This document shows positions 1 through 12,839 of a stretch of 64,000 bases of DNA, in pieces. The position numbers and the translations under genes are program-made. Numbering within the stretch: position 1 is the stretch's first letter; each line of letters opens with the position of its first letter. The notes beneath the pieces are model-generated. The model was not told where the DNA came from. It saw nothing but the letters and a program-made list of their open reading frames with translations, and did not search any database. This DNA comes from Marisa cornuarietis (lineage: Eukaryota; Mollusca; Gastropoda; Architaenioglossa; Ampullariidae), in NCBI GenBank assembly GCA_004794655.1, contig SMMW01000584.1, positions 3,294,001-3,358,000 on the forward strand, given 5' to 3'.

Positions 1-212
1 CCTTCTAAGCATCAGCAACGGAAAGTTCACCGGGAGGTGGCAGCACGCCACGAAGCCACGTTCGTCGTCGGAAAACTGGATCCGGTCTCCTCGGGCCGCA
101 CTCGGAAAATCAATGCGCATGCGCCGCTTTGTTTTTGTCCAATCAACTCTAAGCGGTTTGGAGAAACGGGTTCGAGATCAGAGAAACAATCCTCCTTTTT
201 TCCGTGCCCAAG
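1..212 (+). promoter_or_regulatory. LMAN1: LMAN1 promoter and 5' UTR region
   Basis: This CpG-rich segment lies directly upstream of the LMAN1 start codon and contrasts with the CpG-poor intron that follows. A CCAAT box is at 139-143, and CCACG cores occur near 46-50 and 56-60. CCAAT and CCACG are the two halves of the ER-stress element bound by NF-Y and ATF6/XBP1, but here they are not in the canonical CCAAT-N9-CCACG spacing. Stress regulation is therefore only a suggestion. No TATA box is evident. The window may cut off further promoter sequence. Confidence 0.45.
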
Positions 213-372
213 ATGTCTGCTAGGGCTGCTCTTACGTGCATCTTGTGCATCTTTTGCATGTATACTGCATTAGCGGAGCTTCCGAAAGCCAGATTTGAAT
301 ATAAACTAAGTTTCAAGGGTCCGCACCTGGTACAACGTGACAACTCTATTCCTTTTTGGGAGTACAGTGGTG
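213..372 (+). CDS. LMAN1: LMAN1 exon 1: signal peptide and start of lectin domain
   Basis: The exon encodes a hydrophobic leader of about 21 residues ending ALA, a good signal-peptidase site, followed by the conserved FEYKLSFKGPHLVQ that opens the lectin fold. The donor GTAAGT begins at 373 and leaves one base of the next codon. Exon 2 starts at 1082 with AT, which restores an Asp codon. Confidence 0.93.
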
Positions 373-3300
373 GTAAGTGCAACGTAAAAGTTGTCATGCC
401 TGTGTCCATATGTCTTGGTCATGTACTGAAAGATGCGCATGTGGTTTTTGCAAAGTTTGTCCACATGCAAGCAGGCCTTTCGTTTTGAGTAGGACTCGTT
501 GCGGATATTGCAGATATATATTTTACAACAATGACAACTCAAAATCCACCTGTCAGTTGGATTTAACTCACGTAAACGCCCGCGAAACCAAGATCGAATG
601 ACAATGTCAAGAAGATTCTTTCAGATGTCAAATTTGTATGTCTTCGTCCATCCGAGTCAGCAAATGAAAATAGAATTTAGCACATGAACATGCGTTATAA
701 ATTTAACATTTCATTTATTTGCTTTTTCCAAATTGTGCAATTAAATACAAGGAGAGGGGTGGGGCAATGCATTACATCGACAGATGTAAGATTACGTTAC
801 CGACATGCTAACTGAATAGTCAGGCAATCATTTATAGATGGACAGACAAGGTTGATGTAACATTGTATTTCATTTTTTCTACATAGAAATTGTCTGTATG
901 ATTTGTTTAGTCAGGAAAATGTTTTTGGCGATATAACACTATAAATGCTTCAAGAAGGCCGCCTTTCTACCTTTTTGGGTTTTTTTTTATTAGACCTGTC
1001 CTGAGCTATTCCATTCAAGGCAGACTGTCAGAAGTCACATGTTTCATTTATTAATATGGTATTTTTTCGTTCAAACTTAAGATGCCCTTGCTGGAGATGA
1101 AGGTATACGTATCACACCATCTTTACGAAGCAAGAAAGGTGAGCAGACTAAACATTGCATCTTACATCACAAACAGTTAAAGTCAGCAATACTAATTGCA
1201 TATTGAATCAGAGACCACAAGTATATTAGAGAGGTGCATCTGTGTGCATAGGCTCATAATATTTTACTAATAGTCTTCTACCATGAAGCCAACTGTAGCT
1301 TATTACAGCCTCACATCTTGTCAGTATTACATAAAGTATCATTTGTAGAAAGGTAGTTTGACAGAAATGTTTCATAATTTGCGAACTGTTTCTTTAGTTT
1401 GATCAGAAACTGTTGACAAGATACTGTTGTTGTTTAAATTCCATCCGGAGAAACATATATTGTTAAACAACAAGTACTAACAAATAATTTGGAGATGGTT
1501 AATGAAGGTTTTGTACATGATTATAGCTGTTGATATAGTAATAGTATGTCATGAGTTGTATAGTTTTTGATTAGCAACAGGTTTGGATGAGAACTGTTCG
1601 TGTGCGTTTAAGGAACAGGTAGAAAGGATTAGAGACCTCAATAAAGATTAAGTAGTGTAGGTGAATTGCTATTTATTTGATCTTTTTGTGCACGACATTA
1701 GGATCTGTGTGGTCAAAGAACCCACTTGTATCACAGAACTGGCTGTTGGAAGTGGCAGTGCGAGTGACTGGGCGAGGCAGAATAGGTGCTGATGGCATGG
1801 TGAGTGAGTAAGATTGTGTGTTGTGCATACACTCCTATTATATTAATTTTTATATATCTAGTTTGCTGGGGTTTTGGAGAACATGAATTTTTAGGATAAA
1901 CTACATTCTGTTGCTTTAGTTAAGCAATTTGTTTACTTCATCCCAAAAGTCTGGATAGGGGATGTGTAGGCATAATTTGTGCTTCTCTAATGCTCTTATA
2001 AAATCCACTCAATTTGTCTTCAGCATATTGATCCAAAAGCACAAAAAGTAGATCCTGACATTTTCCCTCTAGCACAGATGTTGCCCAGTAGCTGCATGCT
2101 TTAATGTTAACATTTCTTGGTAAAATAAGTACAGGATTATTTTCCAACGGCCTTTTTATGAAATTGTTTTTATTTTGATTGCGTAAGCCAATACTTATAT
2201 TTGATTGATGTAGCTGTAAAAATATTTGAAATTAATGGACAGTTTCCCATAGTAGTTTAATTTGTTTGAGAGGCTCTCTGCACAGCTTGCCTTTAATGCA
2301 TGCAAATTGGGGATCAGGGATGGGGGGGGGGGGATAGTCAGTATCTGTGCCACTTTGCTGGAGGTAAAAATGAGGAAAAACTATCTGCATGATTTAATGT
2401 CTTGAACTAACAGAGTACATCTCCACTCATTTGCATCTTAGCTGATATGAACAATCACTTTTATCTTTTAGAATTATATATGTCTTGGCTGAACTCAGCT
2501 TTGTTAAAATAATTAGAGGGGCATATGTGCTACTGAGGTGCATTTAATCTCATGTAAGCATAAACATGCTTTTTGTAATCAAAGGGAAAGTAGCAATGGT
2601 GTGAACATGCTTGTCTGCTTAATGCTTCAACTCATTGCATCATGTACTTTGTGCAAAGTAACGCGAAGTCACGTGTGGTAATGTGTGGCTGCAGGCGATA
2701 TGGTTCACAAGTCAAAAGGGAACTGATGGCAATGTGTTCGGCAGCAGTGACCAGTGGAATGGTCTTGGTGTTTTCCTGGATTCATTTGACAATGACAATC
2801 AGGTCAGTGCACTTAAATTTTGTTTTATTATGGACAGCTGTCATCTTGACAGTGTCAGTTTAAGGAACACCATTTTTTACATGAAAATATTGAAATATTT
2901 AATTTGAAGTGATTCTTTCGTGAGATGAAGGGGAAGATAGTAGGATTTCAAATACCTTGCAGTTAAAAAAAATCCATTATTATTTAAATACCAGTTGCTG
3001 CAATTTCTTTGTCTCCAATACTGTGAAGGTTTTCTGTCCTGGGTACAGCTCTCATCTTGGGCATGCTGTTCTTTCTGTCCATGTGGCATCTGTTTACAGG
3101 GCTGGCAGGCTGGCTTGCCATGATATTGTCTTAATTGCTGGCTCAGCATAAAACACCAATTCTGCCCCCCCCCCCCCTCAACCTTTGAATCCGTCTTTTA
3201 GGGATAAGCAGCAGCAGCAGTTATGTCCCTTGCAGTGGAAAACGCTGAGTACCTCTTACTATCTCAAACCCTGTTAAAATAATAAACCCACCATGTGTTA

Positions 3301-6300
3301 GTAGGACCCAGACAAACTACACCTGCACACTGATGATACCATTTTGTATCTTAAATAAATTGTCATCTAGAAGATTAGTGTATATTTTATTTTCATAATA
3401 CCTTTGGAGGCTGGGATGTCAAATTTTGTTTAATCATATTGAATCCTGTACCTGTGTGCAGCATAACAATCCTTATATCATGGCAGTTGTAAATGATGGC
3501 ACGATGTCCTTTGATCACAACAGGTGAGTGTCAAGATATTACATTTATGGTCAGTTGATATCCCTAACACAAGGAATGCTGGGAATGCGAGACACAGCAT
3601 GACTTAGTAAAGCATGGTGTGACATGTTACAGCTTTGGTGTGATGCAGATCCCTTGTAACAGTGACACAAGAACCCAGAAATAAACAGATAGACATGCAG
3701 TGGATGATTCTGCTTGCATTTAGGGTGGAATGGCAGTGTGGGGAGGGAATGCACCAGTGCAGTGGGCCATATTTTTGAAAATACTGTGTATACTGGCCTG
3801 TAGATGCAGTTGTATGTGGCATTATGGGCATGCAGGCTGGTGCATCACAAGGCAGTTAGAATACACCCAGCAACATAGCTTGCTTGTCTGTGGTTTTGTC
3901 TTCTTTAGCAAACTGCTTTCCTGCCAGAGGTTGGGTGTGTGCACGTCTATGTGTGTGCGTGTGCGTGCCTGCGCTAGAGAGAGATGAAAGTGGCAACAAA
4001 GAGGGGAGGAAGACTTTTAAATTAGGCGGTAACTGATTATTCCCCTGTTGTGTTTTGAAGCTTGGAGAGTTTTGGGAGGTAAATATGAGGCTTTTCTTAT
4101 GCTTTGGCTGCATTTTTTTTTAAATATTAGCAATCAGAAAATGTTTGTGTTGTTACAGTGTACAGGTAAATATTTACCTAGCAAGGGATTTTTGCAGTTA
4201 TGTAATGGAGATAACCTGTGAACCTAACTACTTTTCTAACCACTAACATTTACTTGGACATCCCCTTCCCCCCCACCCCCTTGTCATACATTCTGGTGTG
4301 CATTATTATTTCATTGCTTTAATGCCATAGCTGTCTTGCATGAATTTATAAGATAAGGTTCTGTTGTGGCTAATTGTTGAAAATGCTGGCTTTCCTGACA
4401 CTTTGCTACGAATTTTCAGGAATCGCTCACATCTTTTGGTGTCAGCTTGTTTTTGTTACCTTTTTCTGCTTTTTTTATATTCCTTTTTAGAGATGTGTAC
4501 TGTGTAGATATTAAAGATAGGAACAAGTGGGATTGTGGCTTCACAGATTCTTATCACCACTGACATTAATCAGTAATCTGGGAATCTTAGGTGGCCATGT
4601 CAACTCTGTCATCCAGCAGAGAGTGTCTTGGGTTTGTTAGCATTTAGCTTGTAGAGAGGGCTTGATGTGTGAAAAAAGGCAGGTTGCATGGTTTTAGCTG
4701 GCTAGATTTGGTAGAAAGATAATTGTAATTGGCAAGTAACAGAATTTTTTAATGAATAAGTTGGGTTTTTATAAAAATGAGGTAAGACATAATAAAGATT
4801 ATTGTACTTCATTCTTAAAATATATCTGCTTCTAAATGATCGAAGCTGTTTACATAGATGAGTTTTCCACATTTTTATGGAAATCAAATGTCAGTACATT
4901 AATGAAAAATGATTTTTGACTATGTAGTATAATTTTTTTTGTGGAAAGACTCTGTAGGATGTCTTCAGTGAGGCAAATGTGTCTGGAAATTCCATTGTGG
5001 ATTTACAGGTCAACTTTGTAGAAAGATATAGTATTCTCAAAGATATTTTGCTTGAAGGTTAAACACACAGAGATATTGTATTGATTTAATCAGTTTTTCA
5101 CTTCTATTTTTTTAATGAATAAAAATATACAATTTTTAACACGACTTTGTAAGGTTTGGTTTGACATAAGAAAATAACAGATTTTCAGTGCATAATACCG
5201 AAAGTTATTGACCAAATGATGATTTCTTTGTAAATGGGTAAACAGTCATGAATGAGTTTGAAGTGTTTATGTTGTGACCACGGGATAATTACCGCTTTAA
5301 AGATTCATCCTAGAACATTACAAACTTCACAAACTTATATTAGCTAGGATAGGAGAAAGAGAACAGTAATTATTGAAAATCGTGAGACTTTTAAGTTAGC
5401 AACATCCTTCTGAAGATTTTCACAACTGTCTGATCCACATTCTATAGTCCAGTATTCATTACTGTCAGTTTTATTTTTAAAAATATTTTTTTATACATAA
5501 CTTTATAAGAACAATTGTTGAGAATAGAAACATCTGTGGGAAATATTTTTTTTTAGGGGGTGTTGTATGATGTTGTCACCCTCCCTGAAACATCTTCATG
5601 TTTAACTCTTCACAGTTCAGAGTTTCTGCCTTGATAAATGTGGTTTTTCGGCTATAAATAATCCTAATAAAATTGTGAATAGTTATCTGTGGTGCACTGT
5701 AAACCAGCTTAAATTTTCAAGACTGGCTTTTTTGTATAGTTTTATATTCCCTTTATATTTTCTGTCACTGAGCAATGGCCTTGGTTTTGTGATTTTGAAT
5801 GGACCTTCTTGTAAACAGTTAAGTAAATTTAATAAGGTCTGAGAAAAATTTGACGACAGTCCATGCATGATAAAGATATCTTGATAGCCATGGGTTAAAA
5901 CCACATTTTGTAGAATTTTTAATCACTTATTTCCGATGCATGCATTTTCATTCCTATTGTGAACTTAAAAACATACTGCAGTGCATTGTGCAGAAATCTA
6001 GATCTGCTGTGTACTATAGCTATACACCATAGTATATAGTATGCCAGCTGTATACTATACCAGGGTGGTTTCTTGTGATGTATTTGCGTGGCTTTTGATG
6101 TTGATCAAATTTTTTAATTTCTTATATGCACATGTTGATGGCCTGTGTGTGGAGTGTGTGTGTGCGTGCGTGCACACACATGCACACCTGTGCAGTCATA
6201 AAAGGCTGTAACTGCTATGTAAGGAATGATTATATTATTATCATTGATCTCAGCTATTGATTGCTTCCAGATACTAACGTTTGAATTGATTTTGACCTGC

Positions 6301-9300
6301 TTCATTTGTTGAGTTTTACTTATGCATTAGGATTAGACTATTAAGACAAATTAAGATGGGTTTTTCTTGTTTCATATACTTATTGCTAAGGATTTCGTGA
6401 AATAAGAGAAACCATAATGAGAGGAGGCAAAGATTTTATGTTTTCATTTTTATAGTCCACCTGGGCCACTTTAAGGTTTTCCTTCTTGTCATGTAATAAA
6501 TAAAATGATGCAGGTGTTGCTTGTGATAGAATTGTGTTGCTGTTAGTGATATATAGCAGTAGCAGAAATTTCTTGGTCTGGAATATGCTGATATTCCTTA
6601 GGTGTTAGATGTATATAAGTGTCTTGTATCTTTTTATCATAGCGATGGGAGCAGTCAGCAGCTAGGTGGGTGCCTCCGTGATTTCCGTAACAAACCCTTT
6701 CCAGTTCGTGTCCGCATTGAGTATTACAAGCAAGCCCTGACGGTAAGCCTCATGGTGGTTGACATTTGAAATTTTGTTACAGTCAATGCTTCAACCATGC
6801 CTCAAAGTTTCCCTTTATACACTCTGATCATAATTATTTGAGTTCATACCAATATATATATATATATATATCAATGAAATATGATGGAAATTAATACTTT
6901 TTATTTTACAAATAACTTTACAAATTTTATTTGCCACATTCTGAGTTAAGAGCCATTTCACTTAACCACACATGGAAGTTAAGAGTAGGTAAAACTGGAA
7001 TAGTAAACAAGATACTGCAAGTAAGGGTTTCTTAACTGTGCCAGCACTAGCAGGGAGTGACAAGTGTGACACCTCTGATTGAGGCAGATTATTGTTTTGG
7101 CAGCTGTGATCATACAGAGTAGTTTGCATATAGTCTACATGATGGTGCCAGGTGATGGTGAACAATGGACTGAGTAACAAACCAGATGACTTTGAGTTAT
7201 GCATGCGAGCCGTCAACGTTATTTTGCCAACCAGCGGCTATCTGGGAGTATCTGCTGCTACAGGTGGTCTTGCAGGTTAGTTAAAAGGCTAGAAAGGCAT
7301 GAATTAAGGTATTCTATGTCTAGAAAAGTAATAATGCATACAGTTTTGGTAATTTTGACTAAGATCTAAATTATATTTTAAATAATAAAACTTTATAAAC
7401 AGCACTTTGAAAATAGCACTGAATTTAGCTTTTCCCTAGCAGTATGGGGACCTTGCTACCATCAGTGTCTTACAGAGTGTTCTTTTTTGTCAGATGACCA
7501 TGATGTGCTGTACTTTGTAACGCACACCTTGCATGAACCCGGGGCTGAGACAGCAAAGGTAAAAATATCCCATCACATCCTGTATCCTATCATCACATTT
7601 GCCAAATGAATGATCTTTCTGTTTTAAGGCAGTTGTCTGAATTTGCATGAATATTTCTCATCCTTCGATTTTGCTCTTTTTTTCTCTCTCTTTCTTTGTT
7701 AAGCTTTAATTGGTCCACAAAGCTGACACATTATTTCATGTCTTTACTCTTAAAATTATATTCTAGTTTATTATGGGATGAAAGATAGTTTGCTGCTTTG
7801 TTTGCATATTCATTTATCCTTATTTATATATTTATCAGCCAGTCTTGTATTAAGCATGGTAAGTTTGTTACTTATGATTGTGGCACAGATTTACTTTGGT
7901 GCAACCAATTTTCTTTATAACACTAAATTATCTCATAGGAAAATTGGTTTTGTTCAGTATTTTAATAACAGTAAATGCCTCTCTCTCCTTCTGTTTTGAA
8001 TTGATCCTAATCTCGAATGGTTGTAGAGTGTGGTGGACTATTCACTTCAAAAACTTGTTTGTCCGCACAAGATTATCTGAGAAGTAACTTTGTACTCATT
8101 TTCCAGGTTTCTGAGGAGGAGCGCAGGAAATTTGAAGCCGAATTTAATCAATACTACAAAGACTTGGAGCGTGCAAAGGAAGAGTGAGTGTTCTGTTACT
8201 TATTTCTGTGGTGCTGCTAGGCTATCAGAGACCATTTTTACCAGTTTGTTTTTCCTTTTTTTTCCTTTTTTTTCAGATTCCTGCGGCATATTGTTCCTCA
8301 TCCTGCTTGTTGTTGTGTTTCTGTTCCTCATCATTATTGTCACTTGATTACTTATTTTTTGTGCCATCATCAATGTTTAACCTGAATTAATTTAAATTTT
8401 TTCAGTCCAAGTTTTCTGTGATTTTTGTAGGAAGTGAGTGTGAAGTTGGGAATATGGGTTGAGAGCTGATGTCTCATATAAAGTGGTCTGCACGTCTCAG
8501 TAAACTGTTGTTGTTTTTTTATGACACTAGTTACCAGAAGGAGAATCCTGACAAAGCATTTGATCCCTATGATTTGCCTCAGGACAAATATGTGAGTGAA
8601 CTTGAGCCTTTTTTTTTTTCGCACACCTTTATTTCACTCGCTGTTGTCTGTATGTGAGTCCAGTTGGAATTTTGTAATTTATTTTACACCCACTTTCCAT
8701 TGTCCTAGAGGTCTTCAATTTTCACCAGTTAATCATTTCTGGTGACAATGCAATATTCATTTCTAGCAGTCCATAAGCAGTAAAATAATTTTTTTTATTT
8801 TATTTCTTTTTCGGAAAAGTAAAATTTCAACAAGAAATGTAACTGTGCAGACTGTGCGCTTTCACATGCAATTGTTCCTTCCCTTAGAATGATTGAATTT
8901 TAAAAAAACAAAACAAAAACCATGCAACTAAAATGTTTGTGAAAGCAGTTATATAAATACTTGTAGTAAATGTTTGGACCCCAACTAGAATTAAGGTATT
9001 AGAACGTCAGGAATCAAACTTCCTGACAGATTTTTATCTTTTCTCAAAATGACATCACCCAAATGACATAACACTTTAAAGATGCCAAATAAAAAGTCGG
9101 TAACAAAATTCAACAAGACTAAAATGATTAAGCATAAAAATTGAACTGTACTAAAAAGGGTAAAAAAAAAAAAATTTCTTGGGTGTCAGGGATTTTTACT
9201 ACATATAACTTGAATATAAAAGTTTGAGGGGCACTCTTTCAGTGTTTCTGATAGTGCCACTCACACTTTTATATTTTAAAGTATGTGTATTAAAGGAAAT

Positions 9301-11903
9301 CCTGAGAGCTAAGAAATAACATTTTACCGTTTTTAGTGCAGTTCAAGTGTCTTTAAACATTTTTTTTAACTTGTTTTTGTGTATGTCAGCAGGACGGATT
9401 GTGTGTATAGACTTGCACATAAGAAAAACCCAGATCAAATATTATGTGATCAAGTTACTGCATTCTTTTTCTTTTTTTGTGTACTAGACATATCTGTTCT
9501 TTGACAGATTAATAGTGATATTTTTCATGCAGCAACGCTTTATATATTCTCAGCCTGTTAATACATTGAAGTTACTGGTTTGTGAATAAACTTTGCCCTA
9601 ATAAAGGTGTATTGCCCATTATTTAAATCATGTATAAGTGAATGCATCAGATACTTTCGTGTGCAGTTTGAAAGTGAGAGTCAGCGAGAATTGAAACAGA
9701 TTTTTGACGGCCAAATGTCCATCCATGACACTGTTAGAGAACTCAGTCGCAAACTGGATGAACTTCTTGGACGACAGGAGCTGGTTTTAGCCAAGGTCTC
9801 CACCATTCCTGCAGGACAGATTCCTGCTGCACCACAGGTATGTTGACCACCATCGCTTGGTCACAGTTTCAGCAATTCACACATCATATTACAGGCGTAA
9901 GAATTTTCAGTCTTTTAGAGGTTTCATGGAAAAATTAATGGATTTCAGCTTCACAAAATTGTCTCCACCCAAAAATTAATGTTCAGCAGTTTTGTCAATT
10001 TATGCTAAAAACAAGTAAATTTAAGAATTGTCATTCACTTGCTTGATGCTTTTCATGTCAAAGGAATTTTATTTTTTAACCTGCTTGGTGTTAATAGTAA
10101 ACTGTTAATTTGGATATGCCATACAGTGTGCATGTTTGATCAAAACTGTCAGCCATAATTTCAGTCAGACTGGTCATTGCTAGTTCTGATTTCAGATACC
10201 ATGATCCATACTAAACACCATTTGTACTGTTTATGATGCGTTTATTTATAAACTTGGTGCATAACTTGTTAACGTAGGGAAGTGTCCCACAACAACAACA
10301 ACAGCAGCTGTATGTAGACACAATCAAGCGGCATGAGGTGGACCGTGTCCTAAACTCACAGACTGAAATGTTGCAGAATCTGCGAGATCTTCGGTGAGTG
10401 TGTCCTGTGTATAGACTGATATGTATACCCTTATCGGCTGTGAATCAGTGCTGCTAGATTCCTGTTCATTTTTACTTTACTTCTGCTGCTTGCTGGTTGC
10501 CTCAAAAACCTGACACTGATAAGATTGACATTTCCAATCTGCCTAGTTTCTGAGGCATCTCCTGAGTTATGTTTTTGTTTTCACTTGTGGCAGTGCCATT
10601 GTCAATGACATTCAGGCACGGACATCAGCTCTACAAACATCAGGGGGTGGAGGTCAGGGTGCTAATGTCAACCAACAGATGGCATTACATGAGATCAAGG
10701 ACCGCCTAAATGCAGTCAGCAACGATGTTTCGTTACTCGCCAAGCGTCCGCAGCCACCAGTGGTAAATTTTATTGAGTCTAGTCTAAATATGCAACAAAG
10801 AGGAACGGGTTGAGAACTTTATTATGTTTCATGAACAAGAAAATGTATAATATATATCATTATCTTATTTATTTATATCTTCTATAATGCTCATTGACAT
10901 AAAGAGCTACACACAGTTCTAGTTACATGATAGTAAAGGTTCAAAAGTTTTCTTTGTTAGCCCTTTGGCCACAATTTTATTGTAACGTTAAAGTTTTCTC
11001 TTTTCCAAAAATGTATGTTTCTTGGTCTAATGTTTACCAAGATCAAGATTCTTTATTCTGTCACCCTCTTAGGTGTATTGAGAAATTAGAAATATTTCCA
11101 TACATATTCACACACATTCATATCAGAGCAGCAATAATAACAAACTTCACCCACTGTCATCTTCACAAGTCTTCAATAATAAGCCAGTCATTGTAATGTT
11201 ACATTGTTATGTTGTGCTAAGAGGGTTAAGGACAATTAGAATCGTGAGGCTGTTTGGTACGTGGTCTGATAAAATGGACGTTTTATATAATACACTTCAA
11301 ATCTGCTTCTTACTCTTAAAATGATATTCTAGTTGGGATGAAAAATAGTTTCCTGCTTTGTTTGCATATTCATTTATCCATATTTATGTGTTTATCAGCC
11401 AGTCTTATTGCATTAACTATGTGTCATGCAGGTCACATGTTCCACTGTTTCAGAATGCAGCAGAGTGTCCCCCTCCCACAGCTGGGTCCTGTGTCACGCA
11501 AGTTGTTTTCTTTGTATCCATGGCAATCCAGATGACTCTTCTGATTGGTTACATGGTTTACAGGTGAGCACAGTTTTTCTATGTAATGCAGATATGACAT
11601 CACATGATCGATAAAATATTTCATTGGTATGCTTGGTCAGTTGTTCCATGAGTTTTTCACACATGCTAGAAATGAGCGACTCTACAGAGATGCAGGATAA
11701 GAAAGAAACAATTGTTTTCAGCTTGTTTGCTTTGCAATTCGGTTCTCGTAAGACATAAAGTAAAACATGAAAGGATTAGCTATGTATTTTCTTGACCAAA
11801 TTTATGTGTGCCTGTTTGTATTCTTTGTTGTAAGACTGACAGATTTGGGCATGTTTGATGTTGCAGACAAAACAAAGAAGCAACAGCCAAAAAGTTCTAT
11901 TGA
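213..11903 (+). CDS. LMAN1: LMAN1 / ERGIC-53, mannose-binding L-type lectin cargo receptor (15 exons, 504 aa)
   Basis: Type I membrane lectin that captures high-mannose glycoproteins in the ER with Ca2+ and cycles between ER and ERGIC; vertebrate orthologs work with MCFD2. Exons: 213-372, 1082-1138, 1702-1799, 2695-2802, 3462-3523, 6643-6742, 7152-7275, 7494-7558, 8107-8183, 8531-8591, 9667-9837, 10278-10393, 10594-10762, 11454-11563, 11867-11903. All borders are GT..AG and all phases join. The ATG at 213 is used because the in-frame codon at 204 is GTG. Order: signal peptide (1-21), lectin domain (about 27-255) with motifs FEYKLSFKGPHLVQ, DSFDND and ATGGLADDHD, coiled-coil stalk (about 259-456), Cys pair 461/469, TM (470-492), C-terminal KKFY. 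Length and order match the roughly 510-aa vertebrate protein. It is LMAN1 rather than LMAN2, which lacks the stalk. Confidence 0.97.
3020..3180 (+). repeat. SINE copy A (5' truncated), in LMAN1 intron 5
   Basis: This copy matches the same family at 14546-14742, 22471-22660 and 54205-54396. Shared blocks include TGTCCTGGGTACAGCTCTC, GTGGCATCTGTTTACAGGG, a GGCTGGC core and the conserved ending AAAACACCAATTC before a C-rich run. The tRNA-like head is mostly missing or unrecognisable here. Confidence 0.75.
6852..6871. repeat. TA dinucleotide microsatellite
   Basis: A simple run of about ten TA units lies in LMAN1 intron 6. No other structure is visible around it. Confidence 0.9.
7742..7858 (+). 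repeat. Dispersed intronic repeat, copy 1 (LMAN1 intron 8)
   Basis: About 110 bp closely matches 11311-11420, with the shared block CTTTGTTTGCATATTCATTT and a common end at TTTATCAGCCAGTCTT. It lies about 250 bp upstream of exon 9. The family is unknown; it may be a fragment of a larger interspersed element. Confidence 0.75.
8107..10762 (+). other. LMAN1: LMAN1 coiled-coil stalk, exons 9-13
   Basis: Exons 9-13 encode residues about 259-456: charged heptad-like segments rich in Glu, Lys, Arg, Gln and Leu, such as SEEERRKFEAEFNQYYKDLE, and a conserved block around QRELKQIFDGQMSIHDTV. Exon 12 starts with a run of six glutamines (residues about 366-371). The stalk sets oligomer state and holds the lectin head away from the membrane. 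Confidence 0.88.
11311..11420 (+). repeat. Dispersed intronic repeat, copy 2 (LMAN1 intron 13)
   Basis: Second copy of the repeat at 7742-7858, same orientation, ending about 33 bp before exon 14. Similarity starts at TACTCTTAAAAT and ends at CAGCCAGTCTT, with no similarity outside. Confidence 0.75.
11454..11903 (+). other. LMAN1: LMAN1 transmembrane segment and KKFY tail, exons 14-15
   Basis: Exon 14 encodes two luminal cysteines (461 and 469), matching the membrane-proximal pair that links ERGIC-53 oligomers, then one hydrophobic helix (470-492). Exon 15 encodes only twelve residues, RQNKEATAKKFY, and the stop TGA at 11901-11903. The dilysine gives COPI retrieval. The terminal aromatic pair is Phe-Tyr rather than the vertebrate Phe-Phe ER-exit signal. 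Confidence 0.93.
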
Positions 11904-12833
11904 AGAGATGGGAGAATAGCTCCAGGGATCTGATTGTGTATGTGTGAGTGTGAGAGGTTTTTTTTTTTGGGGGGGGGGGGTGAGTGAGCACATGTACAGT
12001 GACATGGGTTATGTACACCGAGATAGGAATGTTCTGAATGATAAACAGCTGGAAAGCTTGTGCCTTACATGTTGAAAGCATTCCATTATACAAGTTCATT
12101 CAAGGTACTGTAACAGGCCTTGCCATGGTGTGTTAGGCACTGCACACAAACTTTTTTTTTAATAGCATCTCATGTAGCTTGTGTTTACACGTTTCAACTT
12201 CAGAACGAAAAGGCATTTCTGTTGACAAGGAATGTTTTATGTAATAGAGTTGTAATAGACTGCAATGAGATTGCTTTGCATGGTCAACAAAATGTTTAGC
12301 AACATCTCGACTGTGATGCAGTACTGTTTATTCCTATTTATTTCCAGCCATCTAGTTAAGGCTGGTTGTAGGTCTCTAACATTTGGCACATTGACATATT
12401 ACTGCAAAACAAAACTGTTGCGTGTTGTTATTTCACCCAAGTGAAAAGGCGGTTTTGGAAAAATTCTTACTATTTTTCTCAGATTCACCCTTTTGGCAAG
12501 AGGGAAGGGGAGCTCAGATTTTGTGGACCTTTAAAGGCTGTGCAAGTTGTTAATGTGCACTTATTAGTCACTCATTAAACAAGCAGATTTGTTTGCAGCC
12601 TGTCAAGTGGTGGCATCAGCCCCAGCTATTTTACAGGTCACCTTTAGTCATTTTGTTAAGAGCTGTAGCTTTTATTAGGGGAGGTTATTAATGTAGGATT
12701 TTGTGTGTGGGCGTGAGTGATTAAAGGATATTGTGCTAGACACATTGGGGCTGCATTTTGAGTAAATGAATGGATAATACCTTGGAAGACATTTTAATAG
12801 CATTGTCACTGATTGGCTGATGATAAGCACAGT

Positions 12834-12839
12834 AATAAA
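12834..12839 (+). promoter_or_regulatory. LMAN1: Candidate LMAN1 polyadenylation signal
   Basis: AATAAA lies 930 bp after the LMAN1 stop and is followed at 12841-12875 by a G/T-rich stretch, as expected for a cleavage-stimulation element. Transcript data would be needed to confirm the site. The CpG-poor domain continues to about 15.5 kb, so longer 3' UTR forms are possible. Confidence 0.5.

Larger units (their letters stand above)
1082..7558 (+). other. LMAN1: LMAN1 carbohydrate-recognition domain, exons 2-8
   Basis: Seven exons encode residues about 54-258. Likely sugar- and Ca2+-binding positions are present by family pattern: Asp103 in GADGM, Asp134, Phe136 and Asn138 in DSFDND, Asp159 in SFDHN, and the GGL of ATGGLADDHD. 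Cys172 and Cys212 match the conserved lectin-domain disulfide, with the same 40-residue spacing as the human pair. No expected residue is missing, so the lectin should be functional. Residue equivalence is from family memory, not an alignment. Confidence 0.9.
373..11866 (+). other. LMAN1: LMAN1 introns
   Basis: The fourteen introns range from about 200 bp to about 3.1 kb (3524-6642). They are AT-rich and CpG-poor. They hold one SINE copy (3020-3180), a TA microsatellite (6852-6871), homopolymer runs (G near 2323-2334, C near 3165-3177) and a pair of related repeats (7742-7858, 11311-11420). I see no additional coding exon or RNA gene in them. Confidence 0.6.

Noticed and set aside
204..488. 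Open frame starting at 204 as the LMAN1 start
   Set aside because: The codon at 204 is GTG. The first in-frame ATG is at 213 and gives a normal signal peptide; the frame beyond 372 is intron.
6010..6065. Palindromic TATAG/CTATA cluster as a structured RNA or att site
   Set aside because: Imperfect and AT-rich, with no flanking support; compatible with simple-sequence drift.
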